Shown piece by piece: positions 11,495-23,300 of a DNA stretch of 64,000 bases; position 1 is the stretch's first letter, and each line of letters begins with the position of its first letter. The notes under the pieces are model-generated. The model was not told the origin of the DNA. It did no database searches and saw only the letters and a program-made list of their open reading frames with translations. The stretch comes from Typha latifolia (lineage: Eukaryota; Streptophyta; Magnoliopsida; Poales; Typhaceae), in the NCBI GenBank assembly GCA_019914945.1, contig CM034112.1, forward strand, positions 953,001-1,017,000, written 5' to 3'. A program made the translations under genes and the position numbers.

Positions 11495-12286
11495 ATGGAA
11501 GCTCTCGAGGAAACTCCTACGGGCTCTCGGAACAGCAGTAGCTGCAACAATATCCACAACATCATCAACGACAATAGCAAGGAGTCCACCCTCGCATTCG
11601 CAAAGGGCAAGCGCACAAAGCGCCCGCGTCCCACGGCCTCGGCAGCCCCGACCTCATCGACCTCTTCTGCTGAATTCTCCGGGAGCACAACCACTACGAT
11701 CATGACTACCTTCACGACCACCGAGGAGGACCAGGACATGGCCAACTGCCTGATGCTCCTTGCCCAAGGCCGTGGACTTACCATCCCAACCAACCATCGG
11801 ATCGATAAGACCGCGGCCTCGAATTACGTGTACGAGTGCAAGACGTGCAATAAGTGCTTCCCCTCGTTCCAAGCGCTCGGCGGCCACCGGACTAGTCACA
11901 AAAAGCCGAAGATCGAGGAAAAGAAGCCGCCGTCAGCGGACAAAGAGGACAGCGTCCTTCGACTGAGCACAAACTTTGTATCAAAGTCAACTATGGATCC
12001 GACCAACAACAACAAGAGCGGCAAATTAATCAACAGTGACAAGCTAAGGATGCACGAGTGCTCCATATGCGGATCGGAGTTCTCCTCCGGCCAGGCGCTC
12101 GGCGGCCACATGAGGCGGCACCGACCGATAAATCTGCCGGACAATTCCGAGTCCAAGAAAGAAAGAACCATCCTCTCCTTGGATCTCAACCTCCCGGCGC
12201 CCTCCGACGACGACCGCCCCGACTTCCAGAAGCCGCCGCCGCTAGTAGTCTTCTCAGCATCAACTCTAGTCGACTGCCATTATTGA
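11495..12286 (+). CDS. ZAT5: ZAT5-like C2H2 zinc-finger transcriptional repressor
   Basis: An intronless 263-residue frame. I start it at MEALEETPTG (11495), because an in-frame ATG 14 codons upstream lies in pyrimidine-rich leader sequence. Order of parts: a basic KGKRTKRPRP stretch near residue 38 (probable nuclear localisation), the L-box-like MANCLMLLAQG near residue 83, a first finger YECKTCNKCF...FQALGGHRTSH at about 112-134, a second finger HECSICGSEF...GQALGGHMRRH at about 187-209, and a C-terminal EAR repression motif LSLDLNLP near 228. Both fingers have the plant QALGGH core of the C1-2i subclass. Relatives are stress-inducible repressors. Lack of introns is normal for the subclass. 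Confidence 0.93.
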   Translation: MEALEETPTGSRNSSSCNNIHNIINDNSKESTLAFAKGKRTKRPRPTASAAPTSSTSSAEFSGSTTTTIMTTFTTTEEDQDMANCLMLLAQGRGLTIPTNHRIDKTAASNYVYECKTCNKCFPSFQALGGHRTSHKKPKIEEKKPPSADKEDSVLRLSTNFVSKSTMDPTNNNKSGKLINSDKLRMHECSICGSEFSSGQALGGHMRRHRPINLPDNSESKKERTILSLDLNLPAPSDDDRPDFQKPPPLVVFSASTLVDCHY

Positions 12287-12593
12287 AATCTTACCATTAA
12301 CACCTTTTTCTTTCCATTTTTTTTAATTCTCAAAAAAAAAATGGAATTTATTGGGAGTTCATGTGAATTATGTCTATTATTGAAATTTATGATCAATTCT
12401 TTGGATTCTTTAAATATACTTCACTTTTATATTTGTGGCAAAGAGTATATAATAGTGAGATTAATTGGAGATAGTTGAGATGGAAAGAAGGGTGGCAATT
12501 AATTGCTTAATTTTTGGCTTCTCCTCCACCAAGGGATAAAGGGGTGGATCAGGTTCTATTTCTTATTGCCTTTTGTTTTGTTTGCAAGCCACC

Positions 12594-12595
<2 letters not shown>

Positions 12596-12629
<34 letters not shown>
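12596..12629. repeat. (CT)n microsatellite
   Basis: A CT tract of about 34 bases, 310 bases past the ZAT5-like stop codon. Confidence 0.9.
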
Positions 12630-12631
<2 letters not shown>

Positions 12632-12974
12632 GCATTAAACGCCAAAGAGAATATAGAAAACGAGAGGCAAGTAGATATCAAAACTGGCCATCAATAACTT
12701 GCTTCGATCTTTTTATTCATCATATATATCTGAAAAGAGTCTAAATATATCCGTATGTTTATCTTGTTAGACTTTGGACTCCCAACTTTTTCTTTGCCTA
12801 ACGCATCAGCGTCATGCTTTGATCAATAAATGCCATCAAACATTACATGTTAGGAGAGAGAAAGATGCCAACTTAGCATAACGCTTGCAATATATACATG
12901 TCACCATCTATGTCATTGCAGTCGCAGCCATCGGATAAAGTTACAAAAGTGGGGTACTCATCCTATTGTTATCC

Positions 12975-13000
12975 GCACGAAAAGTTGATCCTTTTCGTGC
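12975..13000. repeat. Perfect 10-bp inverted repeat with 6-base loop
   Basis: GCACGAAAAG and CTTTTCGTGC are exact reverse complements separated by TTGATC. The stem does not extend outward. It is too short for a typical plant microRNA precursor, and no function is assigned. Confidence 0.8.
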
Positions 13001-13953
13001 CTCCTTGATTGATCTTGATGATCTTTTTTTATACACTTTATAATACTTCCTGAGGGTTAACGAGTAAATTCAATCCAAAGGTTTGAACTCTTATGGGGTT
13101 TACTTTTTAAAAAGAAAAAAAAATTGAAGTGCAGGACGCCACCATAGACGTCACAGCATCAAGGATTAGCTTATGATTAGCCAATGGGCTTATAATCTAT
13201 CCAAAAATAATAATAATAATAATAACAATAATTAAGAGGTGTTAGAAATGAATAATTGAACCAATTGGTTGGCAAGCTAGAAGTGAAGAGAGAGCCAAGC
13301 CAGTGAAGTAAGTCAGTCAACCACACAACTAGTTTAGTAGTATATATATCAAAAGACAAGTATAGTTGATCAAAGCCTTTGGTGTCAGTTAAGTGCACGT
13401 TTTGGCATTGCAATGCAAGCAGGGAGTCAGGGTGTAGACTTTGCGTGAGACGACCACAAAACTAGTAGCTCGATAGCTTCGTTAAATTGTTCACATGGGG
13501 GCGGTTTGCTTTCCATTAATTATTTATCCACCCCACCACTACTACTACTACTACCTTGCTATTGATTTAATTTCAATAATACTACGAACTACTTAACCTT
13601 CTTTAGTTATTAATAAATGAGTCTCGCATCATAAATTTTTATATTTATTTTTCTTCTCGTTCGGCTTTGTGGTGGGGCTGTTACTCTCATGTGCAGTGTT
13701 AGATGCTCTTTTAGGAAAATAATATCGTAGGTGTTTAATGGGAGACAAACAGGTGGGCTTTTGGTCTGTAAACTGGATAAGAAACTAATTTACATGTAAA
13801 GTATAATTAGAACTAATTACAAGTGCAGCTTCAATGGGAGGATATCGTATGGATTTTTAATTCATGATATCATAGGCTTATAGGATTCGATCACTGTGCG
13901 AAAATAGTCCGGCTGATATGTCGGTGGGTCTAATTTTACTACGTTGGTGAAGT

Positions 13954-13956
<3 letters not shown>

Positions 13957-13985
<29 letters not shown>
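13957..13985. repeat. (GA)n microsatellite
   Basis: A GA tract of about 29 bases in a gene-free spacer. Confidence 0.9.
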
Positions 13986-13988
<3 letters not shown>

Positions 13989-15349
13989 CCCTGTGGCTGC
14001 TGCTGTTGTTCAAGTCTGAGGAGTAGGAGAGTAGCAGTTGATTGGTTGGTGTGAGTTGAACAAGTAATATATATATGCCACTAAAATGGTCGATGGTAAT
14101 ATATCGATGGGTCTAAATTCACGTGGAAATGAGGGGATTTGTAGAAATAAGAACTTAGATTAGGTACCGGGAGGAAGTTTGACGAGCTTTTTCGCAAACG
14201 CATTCCCACATAAGCACGCGGTTTGGTAGTTTTTGTTCTACACGACATTATGTCGAACACCTGTTCTGCATTTTTCAAGTCGTGTTATCGAAAGAGTTGC
14301 TATCCAAGACATGAGAAAGGAAACTGCGGAGGAAAATATAAATATGAATTTAGTTGAAAATATTATCGATTCCGTATTTGAACATGTCATGACTTATTCT
14401 GATAGGAAGTATTTAATGAAACCATTTGTGTGTGGTCAGCCATGGACTTCGCTAGTCACACGCATAGCAACTATGGCCAAGAATAAGACTTTTCGCTTGT
14501 GCAATTGCTATAAGTTTATTTCAGTATTAACCTCTTTATATTAATTAGTATATAACTAAATATAAAAATTTATCTCAATATTAATTTATTAATACTTACC
14601 TCTCTCTTCCCCCTTCCTTTTAACATTTTTATATTTATCAAATACTATTTATTTTTGAAAAGATATCACTTCAACCTCTCTTTTATTTTTCTTCTCTCTC
14701 GTCTCCTCAATTTCATTATAAAAATTATTTTGATCATTTGTCAAAATATATCTACTTTTTATATCATATCAATTATAATAATTACACCACGGAAGACCGT
14801 AATAGTATAAATCGGTATGAGCACTCTCACACAAATTTTTAAAAAATAACTATAATTAAATTAATATAAAAGTTACTCCACAAGTGAATGCCTCTAAGAG
14901 AACTACTACATCAATAGCACTGTTATTTCTGTGTGCTGACCTAGCAAGATGCAAGATTTTTCAGGCTCAACAAGCTTTTTAAATTTTATTCAGTAATTTT
15001 GGCCTTTATAACATTGCCTAACAAGCAGAAGAGATGCATCTCAACAAGGTTTGAAAGTAAGCATTGGAGAAAGGCATGATTCAACCTCTTTATCTTGTCT
15101 CATAAAAGACCCAGTCTGCAGAGGCATAAGAAAGTTTCACTTGCACACGTGAACATGAGTTTGCTGCTTCTAGAAAGCAGAAAAAAGGTTTTTATTTGAA
15201 GACATACAATGACAGTATCAGCACATACAGATAGAGATCCTAACTAGATATTTTTCCCCAAGGGAGGAACTAAACTGATGCACTCGGCTAAAAAATAACA
15301 TGTTTCTGCAGATCACTTTCCGCAACTCGAACGCAACGAAAAAAATCAG

Positions 15350-16533
15350 TCAAAGAGGAGTCAACCCAACAACACCTGTACACAAGCAACAGTAATCAAA
15401 GGACATGTTAAATGACATAATAGTTCATCAATGTCAATAAGTTTTGGGCACATAGTTGTACATGAAGAGAACTGAGCTTCAAGCAAATTTAAAACTTGGC
15501 AAAGATTCAGCCGAAGAGGAACCATTATATCACAAATCTTGCAAAGACATGTCTTGATGGGAAAGAATATAGAAGATAGGAGAGAGAATTCATACAAGCA
15601 TGAACCCATTTTTTGTCTGGCTAAGACATCTCTGTTTCTTACTTTGTCCCTCAAGATCAAGTTTATGCAGTGTACCTCTATGGATCACTAAATAAGAAAT
15701 ATGGCAGCCAGTCCTACTCAGGATGCCAATGTTATCAAAGTGTAATCCACATTCAATATTTTCTCAACATCCTCCTCAAAGCAAAATTGGTACATCCAGA
15801 CGATGCAGTACTACTTATTCAAATGCCTCTTTTAGTTGGAACTACCAACGGAGTTAACATACTCCACCTAGGTCTCCATGCTTCAGAGATATTAACTCTA
15901 GATAAATCATACAGCCATGTCATCATTCATGTACAACAAATTTTTTTTTTTCACAATGCCTCCAATTTAAAAACTAAACTTTGCTAGATGATTGGACCCT
16001 CCATGTAATCACTTTATACTGCCATAGTCTTCAAATGCATGTCATTCTCTTTTCCATTCTATATCCTCTTAAAAAAAACAGAACATTCATAACAAATTTG
16101 ATCATAAAGCTTTAACTCTTCTTTGTGTATCCCTATTGAGTCTTTCCTTACATTTGGCATTATGTGAAGATGATTCATATAACACCATTCAATTCTTGAT
16201 AAATGTTGTATCAGTTAAACAAGGGTTTGAATCTATTCAAAAACAACACTCCCATTCTCATTTCTTTTGACCACACCACATTAAGTTAATCTGATCAAGT
16301 ATGTTGTCAACTCTTGTTCCTACTCTTTCTTCTTGAAATTATGGAGAACAATGTTAGTTAGAATGTAAGTGCTAAAAAGTTTAGATAAAGATATCTTTTG
16401 GCACCAAAAACTAGAACAAAGAAATAAACATATTTCTAGGAATTGACAATTGCTAACAATAGCATACCACATGCCAATCTTCCTCCAGCGTTTCCGGTGC
16501 TCAGACTAAGTTCATGCCCCCCTGTAAACAAAA

Positions 16534-16565
<32 letters not shown>

Positions 16566-19235
16566 TCCATAAAATATTGTTGGTTAATTAGTATATATAT
16601 TACCTTTACCCAAATCATCCTCAAGCTCATGAACCACAAATGCTCTTCCAACAACTGAATTTGATCCGCTCAAAGGAATCTAAGATTTCAGCACAAGAAA
16701 TCCACAATTTGTAAATGGTTTCTCATTAGCAAGCATCTACAGAAACTTCCAAGAATGGAGATAATATGGACACATGCATCCGCCAATACACATCCACAAA
16801 GAAGCAGGCATTTTAAGAAAAAAAAGAAAAGAAAAAGGATTGTTATAAGCATGCAATTAGAATCTACATATTATGTCAAGAATTCAACTTTTACCTGGTT
16901 ATCCACAATCGTGGCCTCAGCAACTCCTACATTCGCACATTAGAACAAAACTAAGCAAGTCAATTTCTACATAATGCAGAAGGAATTTTAGACATATCTT
17001 TACGATATTACCTTCAGAGTTGGCAACTATGTTTCCCAGGTCACCCGCATGACGGACTTCATCTTCAGGGGCACCATGTGTCATGCCATTTGGGTTGAAA
17101 TGTGGCCCTACATGAACAGTATTGTAGTTTATTAGTAAAAGTACCACTCATACATCCAAAATATGAGTGATCTTCTTTCCCAAAGTGAAAGATAATTTGA
17201 TTACAAGATACTAGAGAGATGGATTTATTGTATTGTGATACCAAATGCCTAAACAAAGATGTCACAAATATCATGGTAATCATGAACCCTCTTTTCGCAA
17301 TCATATATAGTCAGCTAGAACATAACTCAAGGATAGCAAAACTCCAAAAGAATTTTGACTTCACCAGTTAATTACTGAAGGAAGAAATAGGTATATAGAA
17401 CCAAATCTAGGTAGCAGAACTCCAAAAGAATTTTGACTTCACCAGTTAATTACTGAAGGAAGAAGTTCTGTTGCTGTTCTTGATCGTTGTCTATCTAGTG
17501 CCAAACAGCTGGCATTTATCAGAGAAGGAAAATTTTAGATTGTAGACAAACTTGCATAAAAATCTATAAAGCCACTTGGTGGACAAGTAATATGCAACCC
17601 ATCAGCAACCCATACACGTAATGACAAAACATAAACAAACTATAGTTATAGAGAAGTTGTCATTGCATGTGCATGCAAAACTAATTTAATTGGCATTAAA
17701 AAGAATAGTATATCGCATGTATGACTACTAACTCATTCTAAATGAACTAACAAACTGCTTAAATACTAATTCAAATGGATAGTAAACCTGTAGATATGCA
17801 ACCATTGGTAGTGTCACCAAACTCGTGCTGCAAAAGAGAACTTCAACACTTAGAGAATGTCATTCATCTAAGTTACACAAGGGAAAAGAGAAAACAAATC
17901 ATGCAAATGAACACCAACAAGATGGAAGCCATGGCGACCAGGGGTAAGTCCAGCTACACGAACTTTCACTGTTGTAGGACCTGCCACAAGTAAAAAGAAA
18001 GAGTTGATATAGTATAATCAAAAAGCAGCTAAACTGTTTATAGAATATCAATTAAATAGTCAAGTATTCTTCATGTAAATACAGCAAAAATCAGTTACAA
18101 AGATCATAGTAGTAATAGTGGTCTCTTCTAGTGAATCAGCTGGTTAATGTCTAATATACTACAAATCAACTTATGTCAAATTTGGAACCATTTCAACAAT
18201 GAGAGTAAGTAGCCAGACTCATCTGACATCTACAAGCATGACAAAATTTTCTTTTCCTCAGAGCTCAAGAGCTTTTGGAAAACAAACTCTACATGACTAG
18301 CTAGAGAGTCTAAGGTCGGATTTGATAAACAAACATGAAGATAAGAGAAGGTTTGGCCTTCAAACTAAAGATGATAGTAAATTTCCCATTTGAATTTCAT
18401 GCAGGGTCTTTTCTATTTATCCATTCAGTAGTTATGACTTCATAACTTTCTTCTTGTATTCTTAAAATATCGTATGTGCCATTGAATCTGAAGAACACAT
18501 AACAACTACTCTACAGCTGCAAGTGGATTAAACCAACACATTTCTGATCTTGCAGACTACAGAAAGTTGCTTTGTTTAAAAGAAATGTTGGATATAACCG
18601 ATATATACCACTAAACATCTTAATCTAAAACTAACACAAGCTAATCCATAATTAAAAATAAGTAAATATTTCCTAACCACCGTAATCTGCACTACGGAAA
18701 AATGAAGCTTGCCCTACTAAAATTACGCTTTGCAACTGAGCTCATAGGAAATAGGAAAAAAACGAAGCTCGTTTTCTCGAAATCCAGCTTTTAATTTGCC
18801 ACCTGACAAGCTCCGCCACTTACTTTTACTAATAAATACGTCGAATTAAAACCTTAAACACACCGAGAGACCAAATCCGATCACGTTACTCTGATACCAA
18901 AACAAAACAGAGCCACTTACTATAAGTAGCCAAAAATGGAAGGAGGAGAGCTCAAAGAAGAAGAAGAACAAGAGGGGAATCAGACCATCGTCTTCCTGGA
19001 GAAGAGTGACGACGCCCTCGACGGCGGATGTACCCTTGAGGACGGCGACGGCCTTCTTGGTGGCGGCGACGACGGCGAGGGTTTTCCGAGAAGCGACGGA
19101 GAGGTGCAAAGAGGAAGACGTGGAGAAGGAGAGCTTGAGGGGTTTGCCGACGAGGGAGGAGTGGAAAGGGCGAGCAGAGGAAAGACGAACGAGAGGAGGA
19201 GAAGTAGCAGAGGAGAGAATGGTGTGAGTCGCCAT
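15350..19235 (-). CDS. CSD2: Chloroplast Cu/Zn superoxide dismutase
   Basis: Eight minus-strand exons join in frame to 211 residues: 19235-18986, 17980-17919, 17827-17788, 17107-17012, 16926-16895, 16679-16604, 16521-16468 and 15375-15350. Residues 1 to about 57 are Ser/Thr-rich, ending LAVVAA, a plastid transit peptide. The mature part begins near [12 protein letters not shown]. Copper and zinc ligands are all visible: [32 protein letters not shown] and FVVHELEDD. The structural disulphide cysteines lie in TNGCIS and RLACG. The enzyme converts superoxide to hydrogen peroxide and oxygen in the stroma. The many tiny exons match the conserved gene layout as I remember it. The eighth exon holds only GVVGLTPL and the stop. 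Exon 4 carries a miR398 site. The donor of intron 1 (GTCTGA) is weak but fits the conserved DDGPTTV junction. Confidence 0.95.
16537..16563. repeat. (AAG)n microsatellite beside SOD exon 7
   Basis: About nine AAG units lie in the intron between SOD exons 6 and 7, some 16 bases from the exon 7 acceptor. On the coding strand this is a CTT tract, so it forms the acceptor's polypyrimidine tract. Confidence 0.9.
17028..17049 (-). promoter_or_regulatory. miR398 target site in SOD exon 4
   Basis: The coding strand reads GCGGGTGACCTGGGAAACAT within the HAGDLGNIV codons. It matches the site I recall in Arabidopsis CSD2, where miR398 (family sequence UGUGUUCUCAGGUCACCCCUU) cleaves the messenger unless copper is plentiful. 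The central GGGTGACCTG pairs well, with mismatches or a bulge towards the 5' end of the miRNA. The pairing was done by eye. Confidence 0.75.
17341..17464. repeat. 78-bp tandem duplication in SOD intron 3
   Basis: A 46-base block (17341-17386) recurs without a mismatch at 17419-17464. The few bases before each copy are also nearly alike (TAGCAAAACTCC against TAGCAGAACTCC). The unit is 78 bases. It lies wholly within the intron between SOD exons 3 and 4. Confidence 0.92.
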
Positions 19236-20339
19236 TGGAATAGTCCGAGACCAGAGATGCGCGATTAGGCTTTTGCTCTCTTGCTGATAAGGTACTCAAT
19301 TCGCTCTATCTTTTCTTTATATAGCTCGTGGACACACACCATAACCAATTACGGTGTGGTGATTGGCCTGCTTCTATATCTTTCTAGAAGTCTGTGTAAA
19401 TTATTTTTGGTAAAAAAAAAAGAATAATTGCAATGATTGATTCAAGGATATGGCTTTCAAACCATATGCTATAATAAGGATAATCTTAATTAAAATGTAA
19501 AGCATCTGATACATCTGAAGCTAACCATGAACCTAAAACATATGAATTAAGGATGTATATATTTTTCATCTCACTCACAGCACTTACAACCATATGAGCA
19601 ATAAGAAAGCCTTTACAATTCAACCGTTAGATGTATATGCATGCTACTTTTACAGGTAAATAACACATGGGCACCAATTTCCTGTGACATACTCTACGTC
19701 TCCTTAATAATGAAATTGAAGAGAGTGCCCAGAATCATAATGTGGCATATATTACAATGAGATCTCGCAGCTCATAGGTGATGGGGTGTTCCCACTGCCA
19801 TCTCACCTAGGTGCAATCTTTCGTTAAGCAATTTCGCCTTTATGAAACCACATCTGTTGCTCATCTAAAGAAGTACATGGAATATTGTCTGCGAAATACA
19901 TAATACAGGAAGCTCAGATACCTGCATGTGAGAAACAATGAGCAATGTCAAATTATTAACGAGAAGGTAAATGAAGCTAAACAACAAGCAATGTCAAACT
20001 ATATGATTTTGTATAAGAAAGTTAATGATGGTGTAATTTACTTCATCATGTGCACATGATACTTCAGTAAGTAGGAGAAACTTCAATCTATTATTGACCA
20101 GAGTTTCCTTGAGAGGAATAGACTCTGTCGAGACTCAAGAACCATGTTGCGGGAGCGAGCACTAGACATCTTCTACAACATAAAAAACAAACCAAGTTAG
20201 ATATGTTGGATAAATCCTAAATAAAGCATGAGGTAGGCAGTGGTCAGATTTCACCTTGGGTGATTTGGATCTCTATGCATTAAATTACAGCTATCTTTCA
20301 GAGGTCAAAAGGTGCTAAACTGTGTATACATTGAATTCC
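19236..20339. other. SOD promoter and SMG8 3' flank
   Basis: Both neighbouring genes read leftward, so this 1.1 kb holds the SOD promoter next to 19235 and the SMG8 3' untranslated region near 20339. No additional exon is supported. A possible alternative last SMG8 exon (acceptor near 20177) would add only a few codons. Confidence 0.5.
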
Positions 20340-23300
20340 TCACTTCATTGGATTGTCCTCATCATGCATACCTCCCAGTGAGAGAACTTGTAAAGCTGTG
20401 CCTTCGACAAGCCATGCAGTACGCTCTGGTTGATTCTCGAGATGATTAAGTGGATGCAGACTTCCATCATCCAATTGAACACCATAAACAAATGGAAGCC
20501 TCAACACAAGGAAGCTCTCAGGAGGTAGAATAATGCGACAACCAACACTGAAACGTGATTGCTGCTCACGGTCCAGAATACCTTGAGGCAGGCAAGATTC
20601 CTAATAGAGTATAATGTGCGTTGAAACCTCTTAGACAAAATAATAAGCATAAGGACTGTCAATCTACCTACCTAGCAGTCATGTACAAGGCACCTTACTG
20701 CAATGAACAGTCAGAACTTTTCAATGATCATAAAATAATTATAAAACTTTATTTATGAGAAAGAGAGTGCAGATTGTTGTTCTTATGGAGGTTTATGAGA
20801 GGGCACATATGAAAGCCTATTGTTTGACAATGAGTTAGTATCTCGAGCTAGAAAATTAGATAACCACAACTAATACTTACAGTTCAAAGAACAATTATGA
20901 GACAACTAGCAAAAGAAAGGCATCGTGGTGATTGGTACTTGCCTCAAACTGCACAACTGGGCATGTTGCCAATAACACAGGAAATTCAGGAGTCACCTGC
21001 ATTACCAAGTGAAGAAGAGGAATTACAATTTTTAAAGAAATTAATAATGTGTACACACAGACTAGAAGTGAAGATGCCTTAGTATTGAAATGCTTTCCTA
21101 GATGTATATTAGTTTGACAACAGTAAAGAGTTACTGGGATTGTGGTCTTGCCAGTATGACGTAAATTTCCAAATTCCAAATATGCAACATTACTTATGGA
21201 TGCATGCAAGTAAAAAAGCATTAGCTAGTTAATAGTGTTTACCAAAAATATCCGCTGAAGCTGTGACGTAGTACTAGCAAACTTGATTTTTTGGTGGACC
21301 TCTTTGCTAGAGCTCCTGCAATGCGGGCAATCCATATATATAGGCACTCTCCTATTTAAGAGAGAACATGCACCTCCACCATCGTCTAATCTAACAAATT
21401 GCAGATTCTCTTCATAATTTTCATCATGATTAGAAGGTACGGCAGGCTGGAACTTTTCCATATCTGTCCTAGCGAACAGTGATGATCTATCATGCTGTTG
21501 GCTACTTTTAACCGATGATTCCTTCAGTCTGTTGTTTTTCATACTCTTTGCAGCCATAGTTGTCCATCCAGAAGAACCTTTAACCACTTTGTCCTGCAAA
21601 CTGTTCTTATTATCTAAATTTCTTTCAATATCATCACTAGAAGATTGCATTTTGTCAGACAACACTTTTGGAGAGCCCAATTCATTCAGATGCTCTGAGG
21701 TCAATAAAAATCGATGACCATAAGAACATTCATGTTCAAATCCAATGTAGATTATGAATTGTTGCAAGGGTTTACTTGCTTTTGGCCTTTCACTGCCAAC
21801 ATTTACTGGCACTATATTGCTACCTATCTGTAGAAAAGGATTTCCATCAGTTTGGCTGTTAGTCCTATTTGTGCTTTCCAATACAGATATATTTTCAGTT
21901 CGAGTACCTTGGTGATCATAAACTACTGCATGAATTTGATCGTCAGTTTGATCAGCTATACTTTGTTGTCGCAAACCCTTTTCTCCACTACTTCTCTGTT
22001 TCCTCTGCTGAAGTCTAGGAAATGTTGAATCCGTTATACTAGTACCAGCAACGACTTCAGAAAAAGGTTTTTTCAAAGTAAAGGTTGGAAGACCTTTACC
22101 AAAGCTGATATTTGAGTCAGTAATTGTTGTCGTTTCTTGTTGTTTTCTCGGATTTTCCAATTTTCCAGGCTTAGCTTCTCCCAGGACCTGACCTCCACCA
22201 GACTTCCCTTCAACCACAGCAGAGACAGTACTAGTAACTGGAGCTACACTCGGCACAGAAGACTTAACAGTAGCACCATTAGGCGGTGTGTTCTGTTTCC
22301 CAATTGAAATGGTCCACTTTAACAGGTACTTCTCCGTGGGACAGAAACCAGTTTGAAGCAAGCCTTTGGATGGTTTATAATATCTTGCTCCTCCGAGGCG
22401 CATCAGATGCCACTTGTTTAGAGGAAGAGGTCCTGTTTTGTTTCCTCTTGGAAGTGAAAGAGTTGGGAGGAGATTTTCACAGTTAGCAAAGCAATTGAAA
22501 GTGATATTTGCAATTTCAAAATCAAAAGGATCATCTCGAAGGCGCCTTGAGCGCCCACAAGCACATGCATGAAGGAAAACATGCCCACTCGAGTGTTGCT
22601 TTACAACATCTTCTGAGGATGATTTACAGTTCTTGACAATGTGCCTTGGGTGCATGCATGGTCTTCCTGTTAGGCTCACAGCATCACACAGTTGCCTTCC
22701 AGATTCCCAAATTGATCTGCAATCATCTTCCAAGTTCTTTGAGAATATTTGCACTGCTGGTCCTTTGACCATGGAATGAAAAGCCTCGAGTGCTTTCTCC
22801 AATTGTGCCTTGTGCATACTAGTGGGGTAACAAGCAGGCAAATCTTTCAAATAAACCTCCTTAGCAGCTGGAAGAGCTCTTTCACACCAGGAAATAGAAA
22901 ACCTCATATTTATCCCTTTGCTATTCTCCAAGCAAGATACAGCAGCTTCAACAGCACTAGTTCCTAATGGAGAGATCTGTGCTTCATGAGGCTCATTAGC
23001 ACTTCTTTGGAGGGAAGGTTTCTTAATATTTCCCACGTCATTGATTAAGCCACTTTTGAAAGAAAGCAATGCAGCTAGAATCATACTACTTACTGACAAC
23101 CAGCTATCTAAACTTGGGAGTTCAGGTGCACTAAATGGCTTCCCAGCAGCAGCTGAAGCAGCTGCTGCAGCAGCTGCAGCAGCTACCATACCAACACCAA
23201 CAACAGATCCACTGCTTGCATTACTTGAAAGGCTCCCCCTACCTCTTAGTGTGTCAGACTGCCTGAGTATAAAATCCTTTATTGATTGAATGTCATCATT

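Larger units (their letters stand above)
12287..15349. other. Intergenic spacer between ZAT5-like and the SOD 3' end
   Basis: No gene is supported. Contents noted: (CT)n at 12596-12629, a perfect 10-bp hairpin at 12975-13000, an AATA-type tract near 13206-13231 and (GA)n at 13957-13985. A 103-codon open frame at 14233-14544 matches no family I know and is AT-rich, so I do not call it. Confidence 0.55.

Noticed and set aside
11073..11495. Arg/Glu-rich open frames over CT tracts
   Set aside because: Translation of GA/CT microsatellites only.
14233..14544. 103-codon open frame
   Set aside because: AT-rich, isolated, with no recognisable domain, splice partner or promoter context.
15361..16000. 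Two open frames of about 100 codons
   Set aside because: They lie inside the last SOD intron and match nothing.
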